Positions 18,022-27,896 of a stretch of 51,035 nt of DNA are shown here, piece after piece; position 1 is the first letter of the stretch, and every line of letters begins with the position of its first letter. The notes under the pieces were generated by a model that was not told the origin of the DNA, did not search any database, and saw nothing but the letters and a program-made list of their open reading frames with translations. Where the stretch lies: contig JAHFEW010000024.1 of assembly GCA_023248215.1 (NCBI GenBank), positions 1 through 51,035 on the forward strand, written 5' to 3'. A program made the translations under genes and the position numbers. Origin of the DNA: Nitrospira sp. Lineage in GTDB: Bacteria; Nitrospirota; Nitrospiria; Nitrospirales; Nitrospiraceae.

Positions 18022-19095
18022 ATGACGACCCACGAACTTGAACGACTGCTTCTGCAACAACCAGTCTCCCTCCTGCACCGACTGGCGCGAGGACGCATTA
18101 GCCGACACTTTCGCTCAGGCAAACGCAAGCTCATCGATCTGTTGTTGCACGCCTCTGCAGAGAATCGCCCCGGCCTGGAGTCCGATCTGATCGCGCTGAT
18201 CGAGGAACAGACGCGCCGCCAACCGGCGGCACCGGCCGAGAAACTCCCTCAGGCGCAGGCCCGACCGCGTGCCGTGGCATTCCTCCCCACGGCACCACGC
18301 CCCCACAAGACCGAAGACCACGGTCACCACGAGCCGCCCGTTTCGCTTCATGAATGGTTGTCAGGCATCGGAGTGCCGCCGGCGCAGCCGTTTGTGCCGG
18401 ATGCATGGCAGGTGGACGCGCTCGCGCGGCTCGCCGAGACCGACGTCGTCGTCAGCGTGCCTACAGGGAGTGGGAAAACCTACGTCGCGATCGAGGCCAC
18501 CGCTCGCGCGATGCGGGAGAATCGCACCGTCATTTACACGTCGCCGCTGAAGGCGCTTTCGAACACAAAATTTACCGAGTTCTCTCGCTTGTTCGGCCCT
18601 GACCAGGTCGGAATTCTCACCGGCGACCGCCGCGAGAACGCCCAAGCGTCCCTGCTGATCATGACCACCGAAATTTTACGCAACCTGCTCTATGATGCTG
18701 CTGGAGGGGAAATCGATGTCCGCCTGGACACCCTGGGATTGGTGATCATGGACGAATCACAGTATTTGGCCGATCCGGAACGCGGCGTCGTATGGGAAGA
18801 AACCTTGATCTTCTGTCCGTCGCAGGCGCGGCTCCTACTCCTGTCTGCCTCGATCGGAAACCCCCAGGATATTGCCGATTGGTTGACCGCCATCCGTCCC
18901 ACGCCTTGCTCGCTCATTCGGCATACGAAGCGCTCCGTTCCGCTCCGGGCCGGCTACCTGCACCCGAACGAAAAGCTGACCCCGCTGTTTCGTACCACCG
19001 GGATCCCCTATGGCCAACCCCACTTGCTCCACCCTGAATCCAAACGGCTCTTCGCCGAGTACGAAGAAGAAACCGGTCCCTCCCGATCGCGCTGA
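18022..19095 (+). CDS. Ski2/HelY-like helicase, separate N-terminal half (RecA1 domain)
   Basis: 357 aa. After a 120-residue N-terminal region come motif I VPTGSGKT (146-153), Ia TSPLKALSN (173-181), a TGD/TTEIL region (200-219), motif II DESQ (244-247) and motif III SAS (275-277). The protein then ends about 80 residues later, before the RecA2 domain. The missing half is encoded immediately upstream. Motif II is DESQ, not the usual DEVH. ATG 18022 is chosen over 17899 because it avoids overlap with the upstream gene. The split position, between RecA1 and RecA2, is a natural domain boundary. Confidence 0.85.
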   Translation: MTTHELERLLLQQPVSLLHRLARGRISRHFRSGKRKLIDLLLHASAENRPGLESDLIALIEEQTRRQPAAPAEKLPQAQARPRAVAFLPTAPRPHKTEDHGHHEPPVSLHEWLSGIGVPPAQPFVPDAWQVDALARLAETDVVVSVPTGSGKTYVAIEATARAMRENRTVIYTSPLKALSNTKFTEFSRLFGPDQVGILTGDRRENAQASLLIMTTEILRNLLYDAAGGEIDVRLDTLGLVIMDESQYLADPERGVVWEETLIFCPSQARLLLLSASIGNPQDIADWLTAIRPTPCSLIRHTKRSVPLRAGYLHPNEKLTPLFRTTGIPYGQPHLLHPESKRLFAEYEEETGPSRSR

Positions 19096-19118
19096 GACGA
19101 GAAGCAGGCCCGTTTGTC

Positions 19119-20150
19119 TCAGAAGGTATAGGTCAGCCCAACGGTGGGCCCATGCCTGAGGGTTTGGAACTCAGTCAAAGGGGCCGTTGCCGACGAACCG
19201 TCCGCCCCGTAGATCTTCCACTGATCACCAGCAACAACACGATTCCACCAGACTCGATAGCCGCCCGTGAGATAGAGCCGGTCCCAGATCCTGACACGAA
19301 GGTTCGCATCCGCGTTGGTCCCGATGCCGAGGCCCGTCATCCGAAAACTCGGATCCTGGGCCAAGTCGGTTCTCAACTGATGCACATCCTCATTGTTCAG
19401 GTAAGACAACAGCAGCGCCACGTTGGCATCGATACTGACACGCGGGTCGATTTCGTATTCGACCTCGCCGCCGAATCGTCCTGAGATCCAGGTCGTCGTA
19501 TTCGTAATCACAGTTTGATTTTGAAACCCGACCGTCCCGGCCGGCGCACAACGATATTGCGGATTCGGAGACGACGCCGTGGTGCACTCCACTTGCGTCA
19601 CCCCAGTGGCCACATGCCGCTCCCGCCAGTACTGGAACCCTGCGAACACGCCGAGCGTGCCTTTGTTTTCCCGGAAGGTATAGGCAGTCGCGCCCAGGTC
19701 TCCGCTGAGGTACCACAGGTTGTCCCCGCCGATGTCACTGTAGGTTCGTGAAAATCGCTGTGCTCCGCTGACGGCCGCGCCCTGAGCCGCCGCCCCCTGA
19801 GCACTCAGAAAATCGTCATCCGTCAGACGCCCTCCTCCGATGGAGCCGAAACCGAAGGCCCCGCGCAGAAAAACCTTGTTCTTCAATTGCACCCGTCCCG
19901 TGATCTCGGTGACGTTCGTGCCGGTATCTTTGTATTTCAGTTTTGAGCTGGGATTTCCAAGATTGGCATCTAGGCCGGAGGCGTTGTGGCTCCAGACCGT
20001 TTCACCTTGGCTGAACCATTCGGAAACCCCGACGTCGACTCGAACAACGGAGGAGGGCTGGGCAGGAGCGACCTCGGCCGTGGCGGGTGGTGCGTCATAA
20101 CACGTCAGGCACGCGAAGAACACACAGACCAGACAGCGCAGCGCGATCAT
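19119..20150 (-). CDS. outer-membrane beta-barrel protein
   Basis: 343 aa from ATG 20150; a start 16 codons upstream is possible but adds residues before the signal. A signal peptide (MIALRCLVCVFFACLTCYDA..ATA) precedes alternating hydrophobic/polar strands such as VFLRGAFGFGSIGG, WYLSGDLGATAYTF and YLTGGYRVWWNRV. The C-terminus is GPTVGLTYTF, ending in the Phe recognised by the BAM machinery. It resembles omptin-fold or general porin-like barrels, but no protease residues could be assigned. It converges with the helicase pair; the gap is only 23 bases. Confidence 0.75.
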   Translation of the reverse strand: MIALRCLVCVFFACLTCYDAPPATAEVAPAQPSSVVRVDVGVSEWFSQGETVWSHNASGLDANLGNPSSKLKYKDTGTNVTEITGRVQLKNKVFLRGAFGFGSIGGGRLTDDDFLSAQGAAAQGAAVSGAQRFSRTYSDIGGDNLWYLSGDLGATAYTFRENKGTLGVFAGFQYWRERHVATGVTQVECTTASSPNPQYRCAPAGTVGFQNQTVITNTTTWISGRFGGEVEYEIDPRVSIDANVALLLSYLNNEDVHQLRTDLAQDPSFRMTGLGIGTNADANLRVRIWDRLYLTGGYRVWWNRVVAGDQWKIYGADGSSATAPLTEFQTLRHGPTVGLTYTF

Positions 20151-20671
20151 GTTCTCAGGATTCCTTTTTCCCGTCCAGACCGCTATCAGATGTTCCACGC
20201 CACCCCACGACTACGTATCTCAGTCGAAAGAGCGCGCCCACAGATACCCTACCTGTCGATCACGGTCAACAACTTTCTAGTCCCGACTGGATATTTATCC
20301 CCTGCCCACATACGCGAACCTCGTGATCCTCCCTAAGGGATGACGCTGGATTCAAGTTCACATTGGATGCCGGTATTGTACAGTGGAGTGCCCGCACCCT
20401 ACAGCCGAAGCGAAATCGCCGATCTTTTTTACGAGAAAATTTTGAAGCGATCTACGTGCGCCGAGTGAAATTTTTACTTGCCTATTCCATTTTCTTCCGT
20501 TAGGGTCGCCTCTGGCGCGTACCCTGACGGGATTCTCACCGAACTCCGCTGAGCGATTCCCGACAAACAATTACGAAGAACACCGAAACGATTTGTTGTG
20601 GCACAACTGTTGCTCACCAACAATCGAATCCATTTTCTATTTCCGGAAAACCACCTAAGGGAGTACCAACC
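20151..20671. other. divergent intergenic region
   Basis: 521 bases between the barrel gene and the BACON/Fn3 gene, which point away from each other, so promoters for both are expected. I see no open frame of note. An AAGGGAG ribosome binding site precedes the ATG at 20672. No recognisable riboswitch core was found. Confidence 0.5.
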
Positions 20672-21898
20672 ATGAGCCTCCCGCTCACCACGCCGAATCA
20701 GAATCGACCGCGACACTCGCAACGACCCCATGCGGGAAACATTGTGTTGGTGCTGCTGATGCTCGTGCTGATTGAACCTGTCACCGGAGCCTCGAACGCC
20801 CTCGCGCAGAATATTCAGTTTACGCCGAGTGCACTCTCGTTAAGCGTTGCTCAAGGGGGCACGGCCACCGGAACACTGAGTCTGAAAAAATCTGACACCG
20901 CGCAACATACCTATTTCATCAGTGCAAACCAATCATGGATTTGGCTGAATCCGCCCTACGGCAGTACTCAGACCATCACCACCGAAACAGACGTGCTCAC
21001 GGTAACCGTGAATACTGCCACCATGGGTCTTTCGGCTGGCACCTATTCCGGCACAATCTATATAGGACAATCCGGGCCCGGTGTCTCGACTACTTGGCGC
21101 ATCCCGGTCACCACTACCGTCACCGCGGCCGGCACCACTCCCCCGCCTCCCCCACCCTCGACGACTCCGCCACCCCCCTCAACCACACCGCCGCCCCCGC
21201 CGCCATCGACCACGCCGCCGCCGCCACCCTCAACGACGCCCCCGCCGCCGCCACCGAGCGGCTCCTTGACGCCCATGCTCCAAGCATTCCCGTCCGCACT
21301 CTCGCTCTCAGCGCCGAAAGGCTCGAATGCCACCGGGATCTTCAACCTGCAAAAGTCCAGCACTCAGCAGAGCACCTACAGCATCAGCGCGAACCAGTCG
21401 TGGACCCAGTTAAATCCGCCCTATGGGAGTACTCAAACCATCACCACCGAAATCGATCCCATCACGGTGACAGTCAACACCGCCGCCATGAACGTCGGAA
21501 CCTATTCGGGTGTGGTCTATATCGTAGAGAGCGGCCCCAACGGGTCTCAAACCTTGCGCATCCCCGTTGCGCTCTCTGTCACCGCAACCGGCACCACTCC
21601 CCCGCCGCCCCCGCCGATAGGCAGCATTACTCCCCCGCCCCCTCCTCCCCCTTCGGGGACGGGGACCGGAACGGTCACCGTCATGTGGAATGCCAATAGC
21701 GAAGCGGATCTCAAAGGTTATCGGGTCTATGTCGGTACTTCATCAGGCGCCCGTTCCCAGGTGTTCGACGTCGGAAATGTGACGTCGACTCGGCTGACCC
21801 TGCCGTTAGGATCCACCTATTTCTTCGTCGTGACGGCCTACGACACGAGCGGCAATGAAAGTTCTCCTTCCGGCGAGCTGAGCAGAAGTGTGTTCTGA
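20672..21898 (+). CDS. secreted protein with two BACON-like domains, Pro/Thr hinge and Fn3 domain
   Basis: 408 aa. A signal segment (IVLVLLMLVLIEPVTGA..ALA) is followed by a first beta-sandwich (about 45-150; SALSLSVAQGGTATGTLSL, GTYSGTIYI). A roughly 45-residue linker of Pro runs separated by Ser/Thr comes next, then a second very similar sandwich (about 205-305) and a short second Pro linker. The C-terminus is a fibronectin III domain (VTVMWNANSEADLKGYRVYV). BACON and Fn3 modules commonly bind carbohydrates or proteins at the cell surface. The two sandwiches share strings such as NPPYGSTQTITTE, showing internal duplication. No enzyme domain is present. Confidence 0.75.
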   Translation: MSLPLTTPNQNRPRHSQRPHAGNIVLVLLMLVLIEPVTGASNALAQNIQFTPSALSLSVAQGGTATGTLSLKKSDTAQHTYFISANQSWIWLNPPYGSTQTITTETDVLTVTVNTATMGLSAGTYSGTIYIGQSGPGVSTTWRIPVTTTVTAAGTTPPPPPPSTTPPPPSTTPPPPPPSTTPPPPPSTTPPPPPPSGSLTPMLQAFPSALSLSAPKGSNATGIFNLQKSSTQQSTYSISANQSWTQLNPPYGSTQTITTEIDPITVTVNTAAMNVGTYSGVVYIVESGPNGSQTLRIPVALSVTATGTTPPPPPPIGSITPPPPPPPSGTGTGTVTVMWNANSEADLKGYRVYVGTSSGARSQVFDVGNVTSTRLTLPLGSTYFFVVTAYDTSGNESSPSGELSRSVF

Positions 21899-22017
21899 TA
21901 AAATCTGGGTGACCGATAGACTTGACCGGTCTTCCCTCAAGGCTGTATAACGGGCGCTGCTTCTTAGCGCCTGCTCGTGAGAAACGCTTCTTCGAGCAGG
22001 TCCTGCACGTGTGATAC

Positions 22018-22093
22018 GCGCCCGTAGCTCAATGGATAGAGCACCAGACTACGGATCTGGGGGTTACAGGTTCAAGTCCTGTCGGGCGCACCA
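22018..22093 (+). tRNA. tRNA-Arg (anticodon ACG)
   Basis: 76 bases including an encoded 3' CCA. The acceptor stem GCGCCCG pairs with CGGGCGC. The D arm is GCTC/GAGC, the anticodon stem CCAGA/TCTGG with loop CTACGGA, and the T arm ACAGG/CCTGT with loop TTCAAGT. ACG normally has A34 edited to inosine and reads CGU, CGC and CGA. The decayed region starts directly after it, so it could be an integration site. I found no second copy of its 3' end in the window. Confidence 0.95.
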
Positions 22094-22515
22094 CTTACTC
22101 AAGCCGCATCACTACTACTGATTTCAGGCTAGTTCTCGCCCACTTTTGACCATGGCCGCCATCGCCGATGGTCTTTTGCACATTGCTGGCCCTTACCGGT
22201 TAATACCGCCAATTCGGCGTGAAGTCCATCTGAGGTGCACGAAAAATGCCCTCCGTATTGAGAACCGCTTTCCCTTCGTCATCATGATGACGAGACGAGA
22301 AAGCAGAGACCGCGCACATAGCAACAGCACAAGCGCCTGACGTTTCCCCTCGCAGCTGACTGGTCATCTACGACAAGCACACTCCAAGAATCACACGAAC
22401 TGGGGGAGACACTCACGTAAACCATGCTAGATTCGCTTCGCCGCACAGGCGGCCCAAACCGATCACGCGCAGGCCAATTCCTCAGATCTCCTACGGCCTA
22501 CATTCGCGGGGCGGA
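22094..22515. other. gene-free stretch downstream of tRNA-Arg
   Basis: No open frame here has protein-like composition or a ribosome binding site. It marks the start of about 2.5 kb of sequence with very low coding density. Confidence 0.5.
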
Positions 22516-22931
22516 TCAGAAACGCAGATCGACAACCTGTCGATGGCCTAGTTCCTGGATGTGCTCATACGGGCTTGGTAGGGCCGACGACTTTCTCGCT
22601 TCATTCGGCCCGTAAATCTGGTGCAGATCGGTCAGGCCCGTGAAAAAATCCAAAGTCTTGTTGGTGAAAAGACCGAAGGCCAGCAGCAACAGCCTGGCGA
22701 GTCTCCTGCCTCTTCTCCGGAGGCAGTCAGGCATGCCAACACCGTTGCTTCAGCATCCATCAATACACTTCTCAGTTCGGCAGGATTGTCAAGACACGGC
22801 ATATCGCCGTTCGCCACCCCTGACCGCATTGCGCCGAGCAGTTCGCGGAGTTCAGTCTGTGCCCAGCGCGTCAGTTCAGCGTCGTCGCCAAGAATCGAAT
22901 TGGCGAGACGAACCAGTTCACCCAGAGTGTC
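22516..22931 (-). pseudogene. remnant of an unknown gene, frameshifted
   Basis: The frame open from 22931 reads a protein-like stretch with a helical Leu/Glu pattern (ELVRLANSILGDDAEL, then DNPAELRSVLMDAEATV). Around 22710 the sense shifts to another frame that ends ..IYGPNEARK..VVDLRF at 22516. There is a stop just upstream and no start codon, so only an internal or C-terminal piece remains. I do not recognise the family. Confidence 0.4.
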
Positions 22932-23410
22932 CTAACGTTGTGCAGTTGGAAATCGGCGCCCTTCCCTATCAAGAAGTTATGGACTGGTTCGGTGATTTTG
23001 AACGTTAGGCGGCGTGGAGTTGGATCAAGCAGACAGGAAAAGATCCGACCTGACGGTACTCGCCCGTCGCGAGATACCATAAACACACCGATCCGGCGAT
23101 TCCCCTATCTCATGCGCGCTGCTCACCGGCTCGTCTTGGCGAAGGTCAAAAGACGATCCCGTCAAGGCGCGCGCCGACACGCGTAAGACTCATCGTCACT
23201 CGTCGCCCATTCCCGCCACGAGTCATCCATCGCTATACTTGACACACAAAAAGACAACATTGTTGTACCACAGGCAAGGTGATCACAACACAGACGACTC
23301 GAAATGGCCTTAGAATCCTGTTTTTACCCCTTGCTCTCCTAGAGCCATCCTCTCCGGACGGCATTGAGGTGATTACCTATTGGTCTGGATAAAGGGAAGC
23401 GCGACTCGAT

Positions 23411-24193
23411 GAGTGTCTCAGATCTCTCCTATGTGTCGTCCGGAAGCGGAACCGCCGCGACTCATCATTCAGCCGACCCCTCCTAAACGCTCCACTAATC
23501 CCTTGGCGTACTCATCGGTCTCGTGATCATCCTGGCCCTGTTGCGTGGCAATCCGTTCGAGGCCCGCACGGTCGCCATGTTCGGACTCTCTCTGAACACG
23601 GGTCCGTCCACGAACCATCCGGGCGTCAACATGATTCCGACACCTCTTTCCCCGACTGCTCGTTAGTCGCCGTACCTCGCGGCCATCGCGCCGACTTCCA
23701 CCGAACTTCGGGCAATCGCGTATTCCAAGATTCGATCCAGCCCGCCAAGCGATAGGACCTGTGCCATGACCCAGCTCTACTGGTACGTCCAACACGAGAT
23801 TGGCGACCTAAGCGATCCGCTCGACGGAGACTATATCCAAACCCCAACGAGACGGTACGCATCGGCGCCGGGGACTGCGAAGATCTCTCGATTCTTCTGA
23901 CCTCGCTCCTCGAACACATGGGTGTCCCCACCTATCTCGTGTTTACCAAAGACCATGCGTACGCGCTGGCATGCCAAGTGGACCCGGAACAGTTGCTACC
24001 GACCATCCAACAGGCCTACCAAGCGACCCCGCGCGAACAGGTCATCGAGGAACGACGGGTATTGGAGTCGCACACGATGCTCACCTGGATCGTAGGCGCT
24101 CTACAGAGCCAGATCGTGCCCCATGCTCTCCGCATCCGAACCGATCTTGGATGGTGTACCCACGCCAGAAGATGCCGGTGCGATCCGGCATAA
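23411..24193 (+). pseudogene. decayed transglutaminase-like protein gene
   Basis: Pieces in different frames join into a transglutaminase-like fold: ELRAIAYSKIRSS...MTQLYWYVQHEIGDL...GDYIQTP, then NETVRIGAGDCE with the expected catalytic Cys (GDCEDLS), then LLTSLLEHMGVPTYLVFTKDHAYALAC with the His-containing strand. A one-base loss in a C run near 23843 and a one-base gain in an A run near 23880 shift the frame out and back. A stop lies upstream of the core (near 23659). The N-terminal part, with a hydrophobic stretch (LVIILALLRGNPFEA), is in yet another frame. Homopolymer changes could be sequencing errors, but the upstream stop suggests true decay. Confidence 0.6.
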
Positions 24194-24585
24194 CAGAACG
24201 TATCAGAGTTATAGCAATTGATCCCGGGAACAGATTACACAGCTCGACTCGGAATGCCGCGTGAGTCCCACAGCACGATTGCTGGCAAGAAATCACTCTG
24301 ATCGAACGGTCGACCTCGCCCTGACGCTTCGCACGCAAAGTCAGCCCTCTCCACTGCGCATCCCTCAATCGCTCCAAACATAAAGGCTAGATAGCACCAC
24401 CTGTGTGACGCTCGACCCGGCCATTAAAGAAGAGGCCTATCCGGGACAGGCCATACCCTCCGTCATGACGACCCCACAACGGATTGCGGTCCATCGTGCA
24501 GGACGGCTCCATCGACTGCAGTAACGTCCCAACCGTACCTCGACGCATCCGACAGAACGGAAGGACCCGCCAAGTAATGAGGACC
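24194..24585. other. gene-free stretch
   Basis: No supported gene. It separates the transglutaminase remnant from the convergent glycosyltransferase pair. Confidence 0.5.
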
Positions 24586-25929
24586 TCAGGAACGCATGGT
24601 TTGACGGAAAGGCACTGTCAGGATCAGAACGGAAGAACGGTTCGCGTGGGTCGCACGCCACCTGGCCGTACACAACAAACCCCACAACAGTAACGCACCG
24701 AACACATAATGCGACAGAAGTAACTTGCCGAGGGCATTGCCGAACCACGAGGACGATGGATCTACAAATACAACGGGAGGCGACACCAATAGGAAGCACA
24801 CCACCATGCCGAGAGCCCACTGCCACGACTGCCGAACAGGAAACCGTTCTCCGACATAGAGTGACAACGGCACCAGTAGAAACAGGTAGTAATGCGTCCA
24901 GGAAATAGGACTGACGATAAGGGCCAGGCACAATACAACTGACAGCTCCACGTAGAGCAGATCTTTCGGATCTCCCATTGCATCACCTCGCAGCACCAGG
25001 CCCGAGATCACGAAGAACAGTCCGACAAGCACGGTCCGTGTGAACCATACCCCCCACTCGACTTGGACTGGTTTCCAGTCGTAGAGGAGAGGCTGCTCTT
25101 GCAAGCGAAGCAAGAACCCATCGACCGACTGCACATTAAAGGCAGCCAACCCCTTACTGGCAAAAGGGAAAATGGATTCGTGATACCACGTGACATGACT
25201 CTCCCAGCCCGCCCACAGCAAAGACGTTCCGATAATGACAAGGAAGGCCAGCCCCATCCCGGTGACGATGCGCCAACGACCCTTGAGCAGAAAATAGACG
25301 CCCAAGAGCCCCAACGGTAATTTAATGATCGCGGCACATGCCACCAGCGCACCAGCCCAGACCTCTTCGTCTCTCTCGAGGCACACGAACGCCAAGACGA
25401 TCAAACACAAAACCACATGGGTGAGATTCCCCTCACGGATGCTGTAGAACAGGGGCCCATTGGCTACAAACAGACTGGCGATCGCCCATCGCCGCCAACC
25501 CGTGGCCGCGGTCAGAGTGATGAGTCCATAATAACTCACTACAACACACATCAGAGAAAGGCCTGCAAACACCAACTGCGCTTGATCCATCTTCAGGAAC
25601 GAGAGCGGGGTAAACACGAAGGCGATGGCGGGGATATTCACAAACCCGCACACCGCCGTCTCCTCACAGTCGGAGAGTCGATTATAGAGCCGCGACACAT
25701 CGTGCATAATTGCATGCCCAGCAGGATAGTAGGCCTGGGTGAAATCGCTAAAAATCTCTGGTGGGTCTGACACGTGCCACATGAAAACCAGTAGCCCCAA
25801 CAACACCATCAGGAAGAGACTCGACAAGACAGTCTGCGGCAGACGCCCTTGCCTGACCAGCGCGAGGCAGCTGCTCACGATGACCACACATACGAAGAAC
25901 GCAGCGTACGTTGCCATCTTCCCTCTCAA
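24586..25929 (-). CDS. GT87 (DUF2029)-type membrane glycosyltransferase
   Basis: 447 aa with about ten to twelve hydrophobic segments. The first luminal loop has SDFTQAYYPAGHAIMHDVSRLY, matching the Asp-containing DxxxYY.A..A start of GT87 polyprenol-phosphate mannosyltransferases, and PPEIFSD just before. Such enzymes move a sugar from a lipid-phosphate donor to a glycan or lipid on the outer face of the inner membrane. Its start overlaps the stop of the upstream paralog in an ATGA, so the two are co-translated. The substrate is unknown. These are the only intact genes in the decayed region after the tRNA. Confidence 0.7.
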   Translation of the reverse strand: MRGKMATYAAFFVCVVIVSSCLALVRQGRLPQTVLSSLFLMVLLGLLVFMWHVSDPPEIFSDFTQAYYPAGHAIMHDVSRLYNRLSDCEETAVCGFVNIPAIAFVFTPLSFLKMDQAQLVFAGLSLMCVVVSYYGLITLTAATGWRRWAIASLFVANGPLFYSIREGNLTHVVLCLIVLAFVCLERDEEVWAGALVACAAIIKLPLGLLGVYFLLKGRWRIVTGMGLAFLVIIGTSLLWAGWESHVTWYHESIFPFASKGLAAFNVQSVDGFLLRLQEQPLLYDWKPVQVEWGVWFTRTVLVGLFFVISGLVLRGDAMGDPKDLLYVELSVVLCLALIVSPISWTHYYLFLLVPLSLYVGERFPVRQSWQWALGMVVCFLLVSPPVVFVDPSSSWFGNALGKLLLSHYVFGALLLWGLLCTARWRATHANRSSVLILTVPFRQTMRS

Positions 25930-27392
25930 CTAGCCATTGGATGCCGGCGCTCATCGGGAGAAGGCGTCACAACATGGTTCGCCGGAACATGCCGCTGACG
26001 GAGGAATCGTATGGCATGACGGGCACCCCAAGAGTCAACAACCACCTTCCGAACACTTGCCGTTCGCGTCAAGCTTATGAAGGTATGCGCATACAGAGCG
26101 AACACTGTGGCTTTCAGAATTTGCGAGGCGAATTCAAGATGAAGCCCCCACTCCCAGGATGAAATAGGCCCTGAATAATCAGCTGTAAAAATGATCGCAG
26201 GAACGATCGCCCCAACCGCAGCGATAGCCTGGCCCAGGCGATCCATTCCTCCAGCATATATGGTCGAGAGCAGTGGCATAACCAAGATCGCAGCACCATA
26301 GGGATGACTATGGTAATTGACCATGAGCGTCGCCGTCATCGTCAGAAGCATCTTGGCAGGGAAGTCGGCGGCCGACGCTTTCCAGGGCCCTCGCCAGATC
26401 CAGGCCACGCAGAGAGTCGTGACGACACCGAGAAATATCGTCAGTAGGATACCGCTTCGCCAGTAGATGGTGGAGTAGAAATCGAGTACCAGCGACCGCC
26501 AATTCACCATGGGGGTTGGGTAGTCACCACGGAACTGCACCATCCCGCTGAAAGCTTGAGGATATGCCAGCAGGGTGGACAGTCCACCCGCCAGAAGGGA
26601 GCCGCCCGCAATGACGGAAGCGGTCACTGCCACGCCAGCGACAGCGCTCCACCGACATTTCCACAACAAGAGAGGCCCCAGAAGAAGTCCATAGTGCGGT
26701 TTCAGCAGGAGACAGCCCAGCCATAGCCCTGCGCGAAAATCCTTGCCGCCCCGGAGCGCTAAGTAACACTCCGTCAGAGCCCACGCGAGGAGGAGTTGAA
26801 TTTGTCCCACTTGAAAATTCAGGGCAACCGGATACGACCCTAGGAGGAGTAACATGATGGTGGGTTTGTCAGCCCCTCGACAATGACTTGCCACGCGCCA
26901 GCCAATCCATAGGACTAGAAGAATATTTACGGCGCTCCACAGCAGGAAACTGACGGGAGGGGCCACCCACGTAAGAGGTTGCATGGCCCAGGCAAATATC
27001 GGTGGATAGGGTACATGTGAGGCCCAGACCCCTGGAAAAGCACTATCGTAAGCCGGATCATGTGCATAGTCGTCCAGGAGCTGTCTGTAGACAACGTTGA
27101 TCGAGGACTGATCGTAAATCCTTGTGGGATCGTTCCCTCCCATCACTGTCGCCTGAGCAAGGTAGAGCCCATAGTCCGTCCCGAGGTTAAGAAACAGCCC
27201 CGTGCCCTCATACGATCGCCACATGAACAATGCCATGCTGAGAACCAAGCCGAGCGCTAGCAAGCGCCCGCTCCATACGCGAAGCATGCTTATCGATCTC
27301 TCATTCGTCAACGTGTCGGAATAGGACATAGGGAAGGATACTCGATCCTGACCAGCGCCGGAGGTAACCTCTTTTTTCATTTCCCCCCTCAT
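25926..27392 (-). CDS. GT87 (DUF2029)-type membrane glycosyltransferase
   Basis: 488 aa, polytopic. After a polar N-terminus of about 40 residues and a first helix (LLALGLVLSMALFMW) the loop reads LGTDYGLYLAQATVMGGNDPTRIY, the equivalent of the catalytic Asp loop of GT87 enzymes. VPYPPIFAWAMQPLTWV is also typical of the family. It is paralogous in architecture to the next gene, suggesting two sequential sugar transfers. No other glycan gene is nearby. ATG 27392 is the longest start; later Met residues are possible. Confidence 0.7.
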   Translation of the reverse strand: MRGEMKKEVTSGAGQDRVSFPMSYSDTLTNERSISMLRVWSGRLLALGLVLSMALFMWRSYEGTGLFLNLGTDYGLYLAQATVMGGNDPTRIYDQSSINVVYRQLLDDYAHDPAYDSAFPGVWASHVPYPPIFAWAMQPLTWVAPPVSFLLWSAVNILLVLWIGWRVASHCRGADKPTIMLLLLGSYPVALNFQVGQIQLLLAWALTECYLALRGGKDFRAGLWLGCLLLKPHYGLLLGPLLLWKCRWSAVAGVAVTASVIAGGSLLAGGLSTLLAYPQAFSGMVQFRGDYPTPMVNWRSLVLDFYSTIYWRSGILLTIFLGVVTTLCVAWIWRGPWKASAADFPAKMLLTMTATLMVNYHSHPYGAAILVMPLLSTIYAGGMDRLGQAIAAVGAIVPAIIFTADYSGPISSWEWGLHLEFASQILKATVFALYAHTFISLTRTASVRKVVVDSWGARHAIRFLRQRHVPANHVVTPSPDERRHPMAS

Positions 27393-27896
27393 CTCTATTA
27401 AAGATGAATCCTGTTGAATGTTGCTCTATGGTGTTCTTACATCAAGACTGACTAAATTATTCGTTAGAGCAAGCGATTGGACAACCATCCAAAAGAGGAG
27501 CAGCCGATCACCTAAACGAGGAATAAAAGAGCGTATATCAGTGCCTGAACTCCCTCGTACAGGCCACCATCACCATGATTCGACGCCACTCCACCCACAG
27601 GCCCCAACCAACCGCCAACACACAGAGGTCGTCCGCTGCGCACCGAGCCCCAGCGCAAGTTCCCAACCTGGGAAGCGCTGGACACGTGAAAGCACAGACT
27701 CGAACAAAAATTATGCGCGGCGTTCGGTCCACAAGACGACCCACTTACCAGATAAGGACATCATGCCGAGCGCGTTGACAGGATTTCTTCGTCCGTTCTG
27801 ACTCTTTCGCTCTCTATTATGAATATGCGCAAAGACCACCGCTTTTAGCATCAGTTCACGGGACAGACAGTTCGGGATCTCTCCGGGAAAGACTCA
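27393..27896. other. gene-free stretch
   Basis: About 500 bases upstream of the glycosyltransferase pair. It should hold their promoter. Frames present here have no protein-like features. Confidence 0.5.

Noticed and set aside
21058-21363. Gly/Val-rich frame on the minus strand resembling a glycine-rich protein
   Set aside because: It is the reverse complement of the Pro-run linker of the BACON/Fn3 protein.
22931-23010. CCTAACGTT ... AACGTTAGGC looks like the ends of an integron attC site
   Set aside because: The outer 9 bases pair, but the inner arms do not fold into the expected L boxes, the left box starts with T rather than a purine, and no integrase or other attC site is present.
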